Below are positions 45,962 through 57,920 of a stretch of 64,000 nt of DNA, piece after piece. The position numbers and the translations under genes are program-made. This stretch comes from Pseudovirgaria hyperparasitica. Lineage: Eukaryota > Ascomycota > Dothideomycetes > Acrospermales > Acrospermaceae. The notes beneath the pieces are model-generated. The model saw only the letters and a program-made list of their open reading frames with translations, was not told the DNA's origin and searched no databases. Numbering within the stretch: the stretch's first letter is position 1; every line of letters starts with the position of its first letter. The stretch spans positions 46,671 through 110,670 of the forward strand of contig NW_022985581.1 in assembly GCF_010093815.1 (NCBI RefSeq). Reading direction: 5' to 3'.

Positions 45962-48080
45962 TTAGCCTTGGCTGTTGCGTTTCTTTGCTTCTTGCACAGC
46001 TCGATCCCAGCTCGTTCGCCAAATGAAGATGTTGTTGATTAGCGCGACAACGGCCAACCCAATGGCTGGTCCAGCCCAGAGACCGTGAAGCTCCCAGCCA
46101 AGACCAAAAGCGGTACCAAATGATATTGGTAGCCCAACGATGTAATACGCAAACAAGCTTACGTATCCACCAATCTCTTGTCGCCCTAGGCCGCGTAGTA
46201 TACCATTGCAATTGGTAGCAATAGAATCAACTACAGTTGTGTCAGTTCCGAGATCGCTTAACCACATATGATCTGATAATCGACTTACAGAGTTGGAATG
46301 CCGCACATATCGGCAGTACACCGGCGACAAGATCAATAACCTCTGGGTCTGACGTGAATAGCCTCGGAATGTACGCCTTCAGACTGCTTAACAAGGTTGT
46401 ATTCAGTACTCCCACGAAGACAGCAGCTACCATGGCGACTTTTGCAGCCATCCTTGCAGGCTCTGCAAGTGTTGCACCAATAAGATTGGCTATACGTGTA
46501 CTGGCGGCGATGCTCATCGGGAATGGGATTTGAAAGGTGAGTGCTGCGACTGTGCTGAGGATGCTTTGCGCAGCTAGATGGCTCGTAGAGAACCAACTCG
46601 CAGACAGAGTTAGTATTTCGAAGGCCAAGAATTCCGCGAGAACCATGACTAATCCCGGTAGAGCAAGCTTGATCATCGGCCACCAATTTCGAAAGGCACG
46701 CTTAGAGAACCCTCCCCAGCATTCCATGCCGTGGACGAAATAAACGTAGATGAAGAGACAGAGAGGGAGGAGGTTCTCGGTGACAGCGACAGCAATTGGC
46801 GCCCCAACGAAACCCCACCCGAACACCTAGGTATCAATTAGCAAATGTGTGTGAATACATGTCTGTGACTAAACCAACCCAGACGAATAAGTAATTCATC
46901 AAAGCATTCGTGGGTGCACAAATGAGTAAAACATATGTTGTGGCTGAGAATAACCCTTGCGCCTGTACATAACGCTTTCCACTCTCAAATGCTGCATAGC
47001 CGGGGGCTCCGATCAAAAGAATCTTGAGATACAGTCCAGCGAGGCGTGCGGTTTCCTTCTCTGGTACTATAGCTTCGAGAATCTGTGTACCGAGAAGCCA
47101 TATTATCGCGATTGGGATTGTGATTGTCCAAAGAAAATACACCATGCGCTGTAGCTGCAAGCCAACTAACTTTTTGTGACCAGAACCATACGCCTGAGCA
47201 GCCAGGGTATCTAAGCTAGTCGCGAGCCTAGGTATGTGAGAATTATTTTGCAAATCGAATTGTGAACTTACCCTTGGTACACGGCGTAGCCGGTAATGTT
47301 AGCGGTCATACTGGCGAGTGACACAGCGCCAAGCTCTACCTTCCCGATGTGGCCAACTGTGAAAATGCTCGCGACAGTCAGCGAGTATTGCAGTAGGAAC
47401 GTGAGAATCAGCGATCTCGAATATCTCGCCAGGACCTTAGACTCCCTCTGCCACGTCGTCTGAATCTTGCCTGCAAGTACCGCACTCTCCCAAGTCCGGT
47501 CGATCAAGCTGGGATTGTCGATACCTCCATAGGGTCTTGAAGGGTCACCAATCAGTGGTGTATCTTCGTTCACTGCTCTGTTTAGGTACTCGTGCTCGGC
47601 TCGTCTACTTTCCTCATCTGGAACACTCTGCACCTTCCTCAGACGACCAAAGGACAGTTGTGATTTGAGCTTTTGTGCCATAGTACTATCGCTGGATCGT
47701 CTGGGATGTTTTGGTGGTATTATATTGTTGTCCCTAAGCAGACTTCTTTCTTCATTCCTCGCTACTTCTCTCTCTGCTTTCGATAGATGTACATGTTCGA
47801 GCTTGTTCGCGGTAATAGTAGAGCGGGGGCCTGTCGCGATATAACTAGGTCGTCGATACGATTCGGCCAAACAATGCCCCAGCGGTTGGTTGATGGAGTC
47901 TGTATCAGAATCTCCGTCCCCATCAAGGTCCCCTGTATCATACTGGTCGGAGATGTCCTGTGCTATGCTAGCTGCAGCAATTGGCGATGAGGAGAGATAG
48001 GTGTGTAGCTGGGAAGTGTGTGAAGCACTGTTGCCGCGCGCACGAACAGGAGGTGGCTCTGACATGGTGACTTGTGGCAT
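45962..48080 (-). CDS. MATE-family multidrug/metabolite efflux transporter
   Basis: Cation-driven exporter of small organic molecules. Exons 47272..48080, 46879..47227, 46289..46826 and 45962..46230 (654 aa). All phases close; introns are 44, 52 and 58 bp. A hydrophilic N-terminus of about 220 residues (Ser/Asp-rich, RRSSDSTMAQKLKSQLSFGRLRK) precedes 12 membrane helices. MATE landmarks: TVGHIGKVELGAVSLASM, ATSLDTLAAQAYGSGHKKLVG, FESGKRYVQAQG, GFVGAPIAVAVTENLLP, and in the second half LSTVAALTFQIPFPMSIAAS, TRIANLIGATLAE, SIATNCNGILRGLGRQEIGG. The first in-frame ATG is at 48080 (MPQVTMSEPP); an ATG five codons later (48065) is an equal alternative. Confidence 0.9.
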
Positions 48081-48883
48081 GGACCTCGTCAATCAATGGC
48101 TATGGTGGTTCGAGAGACGAAAGAGTGATTGTGTCGAGGGCAATAAGCTCGTGAAGTGACTCCGACTGAGTGGAATCCATTTAGACGATGGATCGGGTAT
48201 CGTGGTGCGGTTATAGTGCGGTGGAGCTACCAGGGAATGGTCTGTTGGTGGGGCTGGACTAGGACGGGATGATGTAGGATGAGGTGGTTCAGGCTGGCTG
48301 CAAAGATAAATCGACTTCCAACGAAGGTATATGTATATATTTATATATGAGCCGGGTATAATGATGCTAATATTATGGATGCTGCGCTGGGGTTTCGTGC
48401 GGGGCTGTGGGAGGCACAGGTAATTATCCATGAATGGATCCTGGGCCCGTACCATTCATAGCTAATAGGTTATCCGATTGTCCAGGGAAGCAACCTCAAA
48501 CAACGCCGTGGAGGTCAGTCACAGGAGTTTCTCCATCTATTCACATTGTCTCATGATGGTTGGGTTCTAGCTCACGCAACGACGACGACGGAACCCTTGT
48601 TACCGTTACGCCCATGCTGACAGTCCCACTAGTGACTTTTTCAGTGTCCTTGTTCGGTAAAGGCTCATTCTGAATCATAATGTTTAATCCCAGTGGCGAA
48701 GTACTACACCCTCGATTCCTGGCTCGAATCTCGGATACTGTACAATGGCTCAAATAATGATAGGGGCTCTGTGCCGATCAGAGATGCAGGTGAAGATGCT
48801 GTATTTAAGAGATAGTAGCGCTCATTCCTGTTTCATTCGTTATATCTCTCGATTTTTAATTCTCGCCAGTCACGTGACCCATC
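48081..48883. promoter_or_regulatory. Divergent promoter region of the MATE and ABC-F genes
   Basis: 803 bp between two divergent starts. A pyrimidine/purine-skewed stretch lies close to the MATE ATG. A TATATATTTATATATGA segment near 48330 is TATA-like but far upstream. No factor site claimed. Confidence 0.4.
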
Positions 48884-51257
48884 ATGATCGCGTCAACATC
48901 AACTATTGTTGCTACATGCCAACAGACGAGGTTTCATCTCCTAGCAGACAGAAGATCATCCGAGGTATGTTCAACGAAATGGGTACTATACTCATCTGCT
49001 GAAGCGCACAGGTGGCCATACAGAAGCTCAACCTTTCCATTATCCCAAAATGCGCCTCTGTTGGGACTCGTGCCAAGACTGCGAAAATCAAGGACAAATC
49101 GGCCCCGGCTCTTGACATATTGGTTGATGCAGACTTGAAATTAAAATCCGGAGTCCACTATGGTCTTTTGGGTCGCAATGGAACCGGCAAATCCACTTTG
49201 CTGCACGCAATGGCTGCAAAGCTTATCCCAGGGTTATCTTCCGCCACGAAGATAGCTTTGCTACAACAATATGTGTCGGACAGGCAGACGAAATCAGGGC
49301 CATCCGCACGGATCACTTTTAATGGATCCACAGGCCCATCCATGCAGCACAACGCCTTAGAATACGTGATCCAGAGCAATACGACCAAGATCGATATCGA
49401 ATCGAAGCTAGACACGCTCCGGGCTGCGGAGGAAGGGCTAGACGAGCGGTCCCAGCTCAAAGCATATCATATGCTACGCTATCACGAACTGCAAGCTGCT
49501 CTTACAGAATCACGTAAGAATGCTACTCTTAGGAGTGGCTCTCGAGGCTCGGAAGCTCGAAAGGAACTTCTCGCTCTGGAAAAGACTGTCGCAGAATATG
49601 GTAAGGAGATTGATTCTGAAGAACCATCCCTTCACTCAGTCGAATGCCAGCATGAACTCGAAAAAGCGGCCGAGAGAATAGCAGAACTTCAATCCCAGCT
49701 TGACGAGATAAAGACTGCTGATATTGATAGCAAAGCGCTCGATATGTTAACTGCACTCGGGTTTTCCAACAAGGAACTTCAGACTCCGGTCGTGAACCTA
49801 TCGGGTGGGTGGCAAATGCGATGCCTTCTGGCCAGCGTGCTCCTCCAGGACGCTGATATCATAATTCTGGATGAACCAACTAACTTCCTGGATATGCTTG
49901 GTATCATCTGGTTACAAAGGTATTTGATCAGTATACGGTTTCGGTCAACGCGTACGTTTGTGATTGTATCGCATGATCGAGATTTTATGGATAGCATATG
50001 TGAAGAGGTGATTGTCCTCAAGGATCAATCTCTACTATACTTCGATGGTAATATAACCGAGTACGAACATGATCTTAGGTCGAGGAGAAAGTATCTCACG
50101 TCCATGAATGATGCCCAGGATCGCCAGAAAGCGCACATGTCGAAGACAATTTCTCAAAACATAAGAGCCGGAAAAAAGTCTGGTGATGACAATAAACTAC
50201 GACAGGCGGCTTCACGGCAGAAGCGACTCGATGAGAGATCTGGTATGCAAGTCAATGCTAAAGGTGGTCGGTTCAAGTTGAATCGTGATCTTGCGGGTAT
50301 GTATTCCATGTGTGAGGATGTATCACGATACTCAGCATGTTACTAGGATACCATCTAAGCAATCGACGAGAAATCGATATCCCGCCGGAAGAAAGGACAA
50401 CGAGCATATTACTACCTCAACCACGTGAACTTCGGTTTCCTGGGCCACTGGTGTCCCTTCAGAATGTTTCATTCTCTTACACGTCGAACAAAGATTTCAT
50501 TCTTCGTGATATTAACCTCAATATACATATCGGTTCACGTACTGGAGTAATAGGCCTCAATGGTTCGGGTAAAACCACCCTGATTCGACTCATTACAAAT
50601 CGAATCAAGCCAAAATCAGGCACAAGCACTTACCATCCTCGCCTCAAGATCGGACACTACTCCCAGCCCATAGTTGAAGAGCTACGTGCTGAAGGACAGA
50701 ATTGCCCCGAGCTGACGTCACTCGCGAAACTGGCATCTGTGTCTGCCGAGGTAATGGATGAAAGTGATATGCGTGCACTGCTTGGTTCGTTCGGATTGCC
50801 TGGGCGTCTTGCCTCTGAGGTCCCCGTTGCAAATCTGTCTGGAGGGCAACTGGTAATACGTCATGACTTTTCTGTGATCTGCACAGGCTGATCAGTCCAT
50901 TAGGTGCGACTTGCCCTTGCATGCATCGTTTGGGACCATCCACATTTACTGGTCCTAGATGAAGTTACAACTCATCTGGATCTTTATACAGTCAAAGCTT
51001 TAAGCAAAGCACTACAGTCTTTCAGTGGCGCGGTGATACTAGTCACTCACGATCGTTTTATGATGAAAGCGGTGATTGAAGGTGACAAATCCCTAGGCTC
51101 GAGTGATATTGATGACATGTCCAGCGACGATGAGGGAAAACCGCGAACAGCTCGTGCTACTTATGCCCTCAAGAATGCAAATTTGATGATACAAGAGTCT
51201 GGGGTCTGGCAATTTGAGCAGAGCCTAGGACCGCGACTAGATAAGCTATTCGTGTAA
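48884..51257 (+). CDS. ABC-F family ATPase (soluble twin-NBD translation-type factor)
   Basis: Two ATP-binding cassettes without membrane segments, as in ribosome-associated ABC-F proteins (Gcn20/Arb1 group). Exons 48884..48964, 49012..50296, 50347..50852 and 50904..51257 (741 aa). NBD1: GRNGTGKST at 81-89, long charged coiled-coil insert, LSGGW at 290-294, Walker B IILDEPTNFLD. NBD2: GLNGSGKTT, NLSGGQLVRLAL formed over the third splice, and Walker B LVLDEVTTHLD. The usual DEPTNHLD is altered in both cassettes (His to Phe in NBD1; Pro to Val and Asn to Thr in NBD2). The first exon (MIASTSTIVATCQQTRFHL) matches the short leader of a filamentous-fungal ABC-F subgroup. The exact orthologue is not assigned. 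Confidence 0.87.
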
Positions 51258-51636
51258 TATGTTAAATAAGTCCAGAAATATAACCTTAAAAGTATTATAT
51301 ATACAGACGATACATATTATAAGTCCCTAGTACTAAGCAGCAGCTATTATATAGTACCAGGTAGCAGCATATAGCACCAGGCAGCAGCTCCATCGCTTGA
51401 ACAGTAAGTACCATTGATAAAGGACCTCAAGAAACTCTACCACCTAACCACCAGGTCAGGATTAGTGAAGCGCTGTGCTGCGAACCATTCTCGTAAGCAC
51501 GACAAAATAGCGAGGGTAGGGTAGACCGATGATTTGAATTCGCGAATTGGAATAGGAATAACGGTCATTATAGTTCAAGCTCTAGACCTTATGTACTAGG
51601 CCATTTAAATTTAAAAATACTTGTATTTGCTCATTT
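51258..51636. other. Convergent intergenic region with an imperfect short repeat
   Basis: 379 bp between the ABC-F and APH-like genes. At about 51337-51390 the unit TA(G)CACCAGG..AGCAGC recurs imperfectly two to three times (AGCAGC, ATAGTACCAGG, AGCAGC, ATAGCACCAGG, CAGCAGC). Function unknown. Confidence 0.45.
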
Positions 51637-52512
51637 TCAGATGAGTAGTTCTTCTAGTAACGCTTGTCCGTGTGGTTTTAGATCCGGAAATTTGGAAATC
51701 GAGTAGAAATCAAGCCAAAACCCGCGTGCATCTTCGTGTGGTGCCATATGTTTGCGTAAGATCGTCTTCCATTCTTTGTCTTCCGATCCAAGACCAATTC
51801 CAGCGGCAGTATATTCCCACCATACGGGGAAGTACCCACTTGCCTCCCAATCCAAAATACCTGTGAGATTGCCGTTCTCCACCATGATGTTACCACTGTT
51901 TAAGTCCCCATGAGTAAAAGTGAAAGGGCCTGTAGAAGGCATTCGTTGTCGCAAACGCTGACAAGCCTTCTCGGGTACTCCTCTCAGAGCTTTTTTTAAT
52001 TCAGCCCAGAGGTCATCATCGGAGGCGAAGGGGCCATGAGGGATGCCATAGTCGGGTGGAAAGAGGAAAGCCGAGTATAGCGGCTTCATATCCACACTCG
52101 CCAAGTGATGGGAATGGAGCTGCCGAAGCTGTTGGAGAGACTCGGCTGTTTGTACTGCGATACGTTCTTTGTCATCTCTTGAGAGCTTGCTCCACATTGC
52201 TTGTAACGTAGTCCCAGGGACGCGATGCATGACTGTAAAATGTCGTCCATTGCTTTCAGTCCATTCTTCAACGATGCTAGGCACCGGGATTGTAGTCTTC
52301 TCTTGTATTAGACGAATATTAGGAGCTTCATTATCCGGTGGCTGGTTTGATCTCTCCTTCAGGATCAATTTAGACCCTACGGACCAGACACCACGGTCGC
52401 TGACTCCGTAGACCAGCTTCACATGGCTCTCATAGCGACAAGAATGCTGACGTGTTGAAGACCAGCTACAGGCGCAGCAGGGAATGTCAGTACCTATACC
52501 GGTACTAGTCAT
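51637..52512 (-). CDS. Aminoglycoside-phosphotransferase-fold small-molecule kinase
   Basis: Protein-kinase-like fold enzyme of the APH/choline-kinase superfamily, 291 aa, single exon. Landmarks are NEAPNIRLIQEKTTIPVPSIVEEW, FTVMHRVPGTTLQAMW, the catalytic loop FTHGDLNSGNIMV (His-x-Asp...Asn), and the metal motif GILDWEASGYFPVWWEY. The Lys of the ATP pocket is probably in LILKERSN. Many paralogues of this family exist in fungi with unknown substrates; antibiotic resistance is not implied. It is the last gene before the AT-rich transposon block, 330 bp away. The Cys-rich first 20 residues are odd, and an unrecognised 5' exon cannot be excluded. Confidence 0.78.
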   Translation of the reverse strand: MTSTGIGTDIPCCACSWSSTRQHSCRYESHVKLVYGVSDRGVWSVGSKLILKERSNQPPDNEAPNIRLIQEKTTIPVPSIVEEWTESNGRHFTVMHRVPGTTLQAMWSKLSRDDKERIAVQTAESLQQLRQLHSHHLASVDMKPLYSAFLFPPDYGIPHGPFASDDDLWAELKKALRGVPEKACQRLRQRMPSTGPFTFTHGDLNSGNIMVENGNLTGILDWEASGYFPVWWEYTAAGIGLGSEDKEWKTILRKHMAPHEDARGFWLDFYSISKFPDLKPHGQALLEELLI

Positions 52513-52838
52513 CGAGACTTAAAGACAAGGGAACTGTATAGAAAGGGCATTCGGGAATCTCGCTGCAGCTAATCACAGTGTTCTAGGTCGTCCCTTGGTC
52601 CTACTAGGTTACGTCTATCCATTTGTCCATAGTTAGTTACATGAGAAAGCTTATACTAGGTCTAATCTATTCTTATATAAGATTCTTTTTAATATACTTC
52701 TAAAGAACTTATAGTTTAGGTTCTAAAAGAGAGTAGATAGATCTATATAGAGGTTATTAGCTCTCTTTAAGATTAATAGTAAGGTTAGTAGATTAGTATT
52801 AGAATAACTTAGAGAAGTTAATTAGTAATATAATATAT

Positions 52839-52844
<6 letters not shown>
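52513..52844. other. Transition into the AT-rich block
   Basis: Composition changes abruptly near 52640, from balanced sequence to TA-rich sequence almost free of CA and TG. No gene seen. Confidence 0.5.
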
Positions 52845-52875
<31 letters not shown>

Positions 52876-52876
52876 T
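52845..52876. repeat. (TAA)n simple-repeat tail of LINE copy A
   Basis: Uninterrupted run of ATA/TAA trinucleotides, about ten units. It marks the 3' end of copy A, because homology with copy B stops here. Confidence 0.8.
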
Positions 52877-53094
52877 TAGTAAACTAGGTAGAGTACCACT
52901 CTATAGACGCATGCCTTCTCTAGTCTAAGCTACTATATAAGAAGAAACCTATAAATAGGAAAAACTCCCTTATATCTATAACTACGCTCTATCTATCCTC
53001 TCGTTCTTTATATATATATAGCCCTAGGGGCTATCTATAGGCCTATAGCCTATATTATAATAGTTTACCCTTAGGTAGCACGTATAGATACGGA

Positions 53095-53129
53095 GATTAT
53101 TAGTTAAGGGCTACCCTTAACTAATAATC
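53095..53129. repeat. 35-bp palindrome (copy 1)
   Basis: Two 16-bp arms around a CTA loop. The arm TTATTAGTTAAGGG is followed by its exact reverse complement. It lies about 220 bp inside the 3' end of LINE copy A, and the homologous site in copy B carries copy 3. Confidence 0.9.
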
Positions 53130-56100
53130 GCGGTTCTCCCGGGGTTCTTCCGATGTATACTAGGGTTCTTCTAGTATATATCGGGCTTCTTCCGGTATAT
53201 ATACGTAGGTCTACTAGAACTAGGGGAGAGGAAGGTATATAAGTATCTATCGGGCGATATTCTTAGAGTACTTATTAAGCTATCGCGTGATGTTAGAGGT
53301 CCTCGTTATATAGATAAGGGCTTATCTTAGGGTATAGAGACTAGAGTACGTCGCGAGGTAGTAGTATATTATACCTCTCCGGCCGTAGTCCTTATACTAG
53401 AGAGATATATCTAGGACGCCTCTCTAGTAGAGGTAATATAGGAGACCTATAGCGCCTATTTAGGCTTAGAGGAGTATAGATACTTAGGCCTTCGTTAGCC
53501 CTTTATATATCTATTTACTTAGTTTCTTCTAAGGCCCTTAGATCTATTCTAGATACCTATCCTATTAGAAGGCCTACTAGGCTTTAAGTACCTCTCTCTA
53601 TTTATTCTAGATCTATAACTATATAACGCGGCTAAGCTTCTTAGGGCTCTATTAGCTTAGGATAGTATCCGGGTTATTTTAAACCTTCTATATAGTCTAG
53701 CTCGAGTCCGCCTCTATATAGTATTTATATTATACTCGAGTTTATTCTATAGTAGAGAGGGCCTAGTAATACGCGCGGATACGTGTACGTAGTATAGCGA
53801 AGGTATATACCCTATCTCCTCTATATTCTTATACTTATTATTTAGTAAAGTATATAAGTCTCTATATCTAGTAGAAGTCCTATATACTCGTTATATTTAT
53901 CTCGCGTTAGAGGAGCGTCGTGTTAGTAGCTTTATATATACCGGAGATAAGGCGGAGTATACGGTTTTATATAGACTTAAGCTTTACCCGCCGAGCTTAT
54001 ATAAGGGCCGTATACTAGTACTTATATCTATATATAAAGGCTAGGCGTACTAGAGAGATATATAGCTATCTTGCCTTATCCCGGGCTATTCTCTACGTGG
54101 ATACCGTAATCTAGTATATAGCGGTTTCTATCTAGAGGGCTCTAGAGACGGCGTGTACCACCTATAGTCTCTATTTTAGCTTATTATTAATTATAACGCT
54201 AAGTGCTCGTATACTCTATGCTAGTAGTTCTATAAAGGCGTCGATTTAGGGGCGACGTGCCCTCTCCCTAGTAGCCTATCCTCTATAGTAGTTAATAAAG
54301 TATATAAGCTAGTATTTTTTAGGTGCGAATTTTACTCCGTGGCGCTTTATCTACTAGACGTATTTCTCGTGGTCTCGTTTAAGTCGTGTATATATTCTAC
54401 TAGTACTACTATCGACCGCGAGGAGGTATATATTATCCGTGTATCCAACTACCTCTATATATTCTATTCTCTAAAGGAGGTCTACTATAAAGAAGAGGAA
54501 GAGGATTAGAGAGATAGTACTCCCTTACGGGATGCCGTATACCGTCTCCTTATATTTACTTTGGTATCCGGGGATATATATTTAAGTAGTCCTTTACGTA
54601 AGGAAGGACTATATAAATTATATAATCTACTTAGGTATTCGCCTTATCCGGAGGTTATAGATAAGTCTTATATAGTTTACCTTATTAAACGCCCCTACTA
54701 TATCTAGGGAGAGTAGCGTAACGACTTATCCTTATTTCTATATAGTCTAGATAACCTTAAGGATATATTAAATGGCCGTGATTAGAGAGCTTTCTACCTT
54801 CGCCTTCTAGTTTACTAGGAGAAGGCCGTGTACCTATACTACTATACTTATCTTCTTAGTAATCGTGGCTTCTAGTACCTTACTAAGGTAGGAGAGAAGG
54901 GCGATCGGCCTCTATCCCTTCGGCGTGTTTAGGCTCTTCCCTAGTTTTAGAAGTATAACCGTGTATATAGTTCGGAAGCTCTATAGGTAGTATCCTATAC
55001 GGGCGCACGCTTAGAATATATGGCCTATAATTAGTAAGGTCGCCTATATGGTCCTCTTAAGGCATTAATTCGGAATTCTATCTAGCCCGGGCGCTTTATC
55101 ATTCGGGAGTATCTTAATAGCGCCGAGTATATTATCGTCCGTGATTTCCCTAGGGATACTTACGGCTTCCGGGTATTCTATACCGTTAATATCTAATAGA
55201 TCTACGGGTTCTAGGAGAGGGAATATAACCTCTTATAGGATCTCTATTTTCTCGAGGCTCGTGAAGTATATCTTTTCTTAATATATAAGGGGGGGTATAA
55301 GTGGTATAGGTGTCGGGAAGGCGGTACTTTTAGCCTATTTTACTATATACTATAGTCTAGTAGTATTACGTGTATATCTATCCGTGACTATATACTACTA
55401 TTTATATCGCTTATTACGGAGGACCTTATCTTATTATCTTCTCGCCTCTCTCTATTCATCCTACGCTTTAGGTATACGGTTATAGTATACGCGTGTATAT
55501 AATCTCCGGACTTCTCGCCTATACTCTTATACTTAAGGTATACTTTTCGGGTCTAGGGGTCTATATATTCGGTACGGCACGTGTTTATCTCTTACTCCCT
55601 AGTATGCCTATAGAAGTATATTCACGGCCTGGTTAATGGCCGGGCCATTAGATACGTCGACTATAGACGGGTCTAGGATCGTCGATTCTAGGTCCTTTAG
55701 GTACTTTTCCTAGTTAGTATCCTTCTATAGCTATCGCCCTTGTTAGTCTTAAGGGGTAGATATATCTATTACGGTCTCTATATATTCGTGGTCGGAGTCT
55801 ATCTATATAAGGCTTAGACGGTAGTATTAAGTCCTATTATAAATATATCTAGTGGCTAGGGTAAGGTCGAGTATAGATCCGCCCTTATCTTATTTATGTT
55901 TTCGCTAGGTAATCTATTCTACTAGTATAAGAAGGTATAGAAAGCCGTGGTATCAGGTACATAGTTCTCTAGCTCGAAGCTCTTCGCGGGTAACGGTTAG
56001 TCTACCCTACTAGCTATAATAGAGATTAAAGTCTCCTAGGAGGATATATTATCCTAGCTCGGTAGTACCCTTAAGTATATCATCCACCTAAAGCGATCGG

Positions 56101-57884
56101 TTCTAATTATATATATTATATATATAGAGGGGTCTAATATTCGTCTAGAGGTATAGTATTATCCGGAGGTTATCCCGTTTAGTATATAACCATAATAAGA
56201 GTAGAATAGACTTATGGATATGGAAGAGGACTCTCCTCTCCGGTCCTAGGGGGTGTATTATATAATATCCTAGGTATGTTATTAGTTTATTCGTCTAGTA
56301 GTATTTATATAGCTCCTATATAGCGAGTATTATAGCTCCGGTCTCCTTAAGGAGTGTCGCCTAGTTCTTACGTTTATACTATATATTTACCTATATAATT
56401 AGGAGTGTATCTTAGTCTCTTATTAGGTGCTAGGGAATATATAGGCCTATATATTTATTTCTCTAAGACGCGACTATCCTCGTACGGCGGCGGCCTTAGT
56501 AATTCCTTAGGGCTATCCTATTATTAGCTTTCTCGGGATAGTTTACTATTTCTAACCGCTTCCTTATAAGGAGGTAGTCTATAGTAGTAGTATTATAGTA
56601 AAGAGAGGAATAGTAGTAGGTCGCATCGTTTATAGCTACCTTACTCCCTTTATCCGGATTAAGTAGATATATTTAGTAACCTATTTACGTTTCGCGCACG
56701 TAGCCGACTACGACAGGTACTTACCGTTATAGTTAGAGTACTTTGCCGTATCCCTATCCCTCTAGCCCTCTCCTCGTGTTCCGTAGGGGTACTTCTAGAT
56801 ACTATATTCTTATTAATACTATCTATACCTAGTCTTTTAGAAGTACCGCTATGCCGTATACCCGTATCCCTAATAGTTAAAGTACTATATTATCGCCTAT
56901 GCTCTATCCCATAGTTCCGCTATAAGAAGCTCCCCTTCCGCTAGAAATCCCTCTTATATAATTTAATACGTGAGGGCGGGGTCCTTAAGCTCTACTATTA
57001 TAGTAGAGTATGCCTTCGATCTAGTTTTAATCCCTTATATATTCTTCTACTATACTCTTATAATCTTAATCCCTAGGTATTTTCGCTTATTTAACTATTC
57101 TATCCGTATAATATCCTCTTCTCTAATAATCTATCCGCTTATAGATATAGAGTATATCTATATCGGGTATATAGCCGCTCTAATAGAGGCGCCTAGAAAG
57201 ATACTACTAATCGCGTTCGGATCACGCGAGATAGTCTACTATACGATATTTATTATCGTGGTAAGTACTACTCCTCCTAGCGTGAGTTTAGCGGCGACGA
57301 CGTTTAACTATATTCCCTTTTATTTATTAATCTTACTTACTATATCCTTTAGGGATACTTACTAGACCTATGCTAGGGTATCCTTATTCTAGATTGCGAC
57401 ACGTATACTATACGCTACGTCGCCGGTCTAGGGGGCCCGTAGTATAGCCTCCGGTGTTACTACTATTTATACCTATATACTAGGGCGCTTACCTTAAGTA
57501 AGTTCCTCCTAGATTCTACGTAGGCTAGCCTCTATTCGGTCGAGCCTACCCTCCGGTCCTTCTAGTTATATCTTCTTCTCCTCCTCCGTAATTCCCTTTA
57601 GATTCTAGATAAGGTTCTAGAATATATATAGGAGGGTCTTCTAGCCCTCTCCGGCTTCCTTCTCTATACGTACTATCTAATAGTTAATACGATCTAGGAG
57701 GGTTTCCCCTCTTAGGGTCCCCTTTATTCCGTCTATCTATAGCGGCGTGCACCTTTAGGTATGTTCTACGTTTTAGATAGATATATAGTTACCCTCGGTA
57801 ATATCGCTATATAGCCTTTTCTATTATACCGGTGGGGGTATATCCGGTATATACCGGGGTATATTAGTACCTAAGGCCGCCATA

Positions 57885-57917
57885 TTTATTAGTTAAGGGC
57901 TACCCTTAACTAATAAA
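57885..57917. repeat. 33-bp palindrome (copy 2)
   Basis: Same arms and CTA loop as copy 1, identical over the 31-bp core, 4.79 kb away near the 5' end of LINE copy A. Confidence 0.9.
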
Positions 57918-57920
57918 AGG

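Larger units (their letters stand above)
52845..57920 (-). mobile_element. LINE (Tad-like non-LTR retrotransposon), RIP-inactivated copy A
   Basis: Read on the minus strand from about 57.9 kb down. An endonuclease motif LLGDFNLYYS (canonical GDFNxHH) lies near 56015-56050. Reverse-transcriptase motifs follow: LDIVGAFNKVNY near 54670-54710 (motif A), GIP-stop-GS...LILFLFF near 54488-54537 (canonical GIPQGSPLSP), GYTDNIYLLAV near 54390-54430 (degraded YxDD) and HGVKFAPKKY after it. The 3' end is a (TTA)n tail at about 52845-52875 on this strand, as for LINEs with simple-repeat tails. Many in-frame TAA/TAG codons match RIP. The 5' boundary near 57920 is approximate. Confidence 0.8.

Noticed and set aside
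48640-48740. tRNA-like sequence in the MATE/ABC-F promoter region
   Set aside because: Contains TGGCGAAGT and GGCTCGAATC, but the spacing is too short and the T-stem mispairs, so no tRNA is claimed.
52845-52876. CRISPR-like or microsatellite locus
   Set aside because: A plain trinucleotide run at the end of LINE homology; no spacers, and the organism is a fungus.
56970-57365. 131-codon plus-strand frame in the RIP block
   Set aside because: Very Ile/Tyr-rich translation of the antisense strand of LINE copy A; opened by the TA-rich mutation pattern, not a gene.
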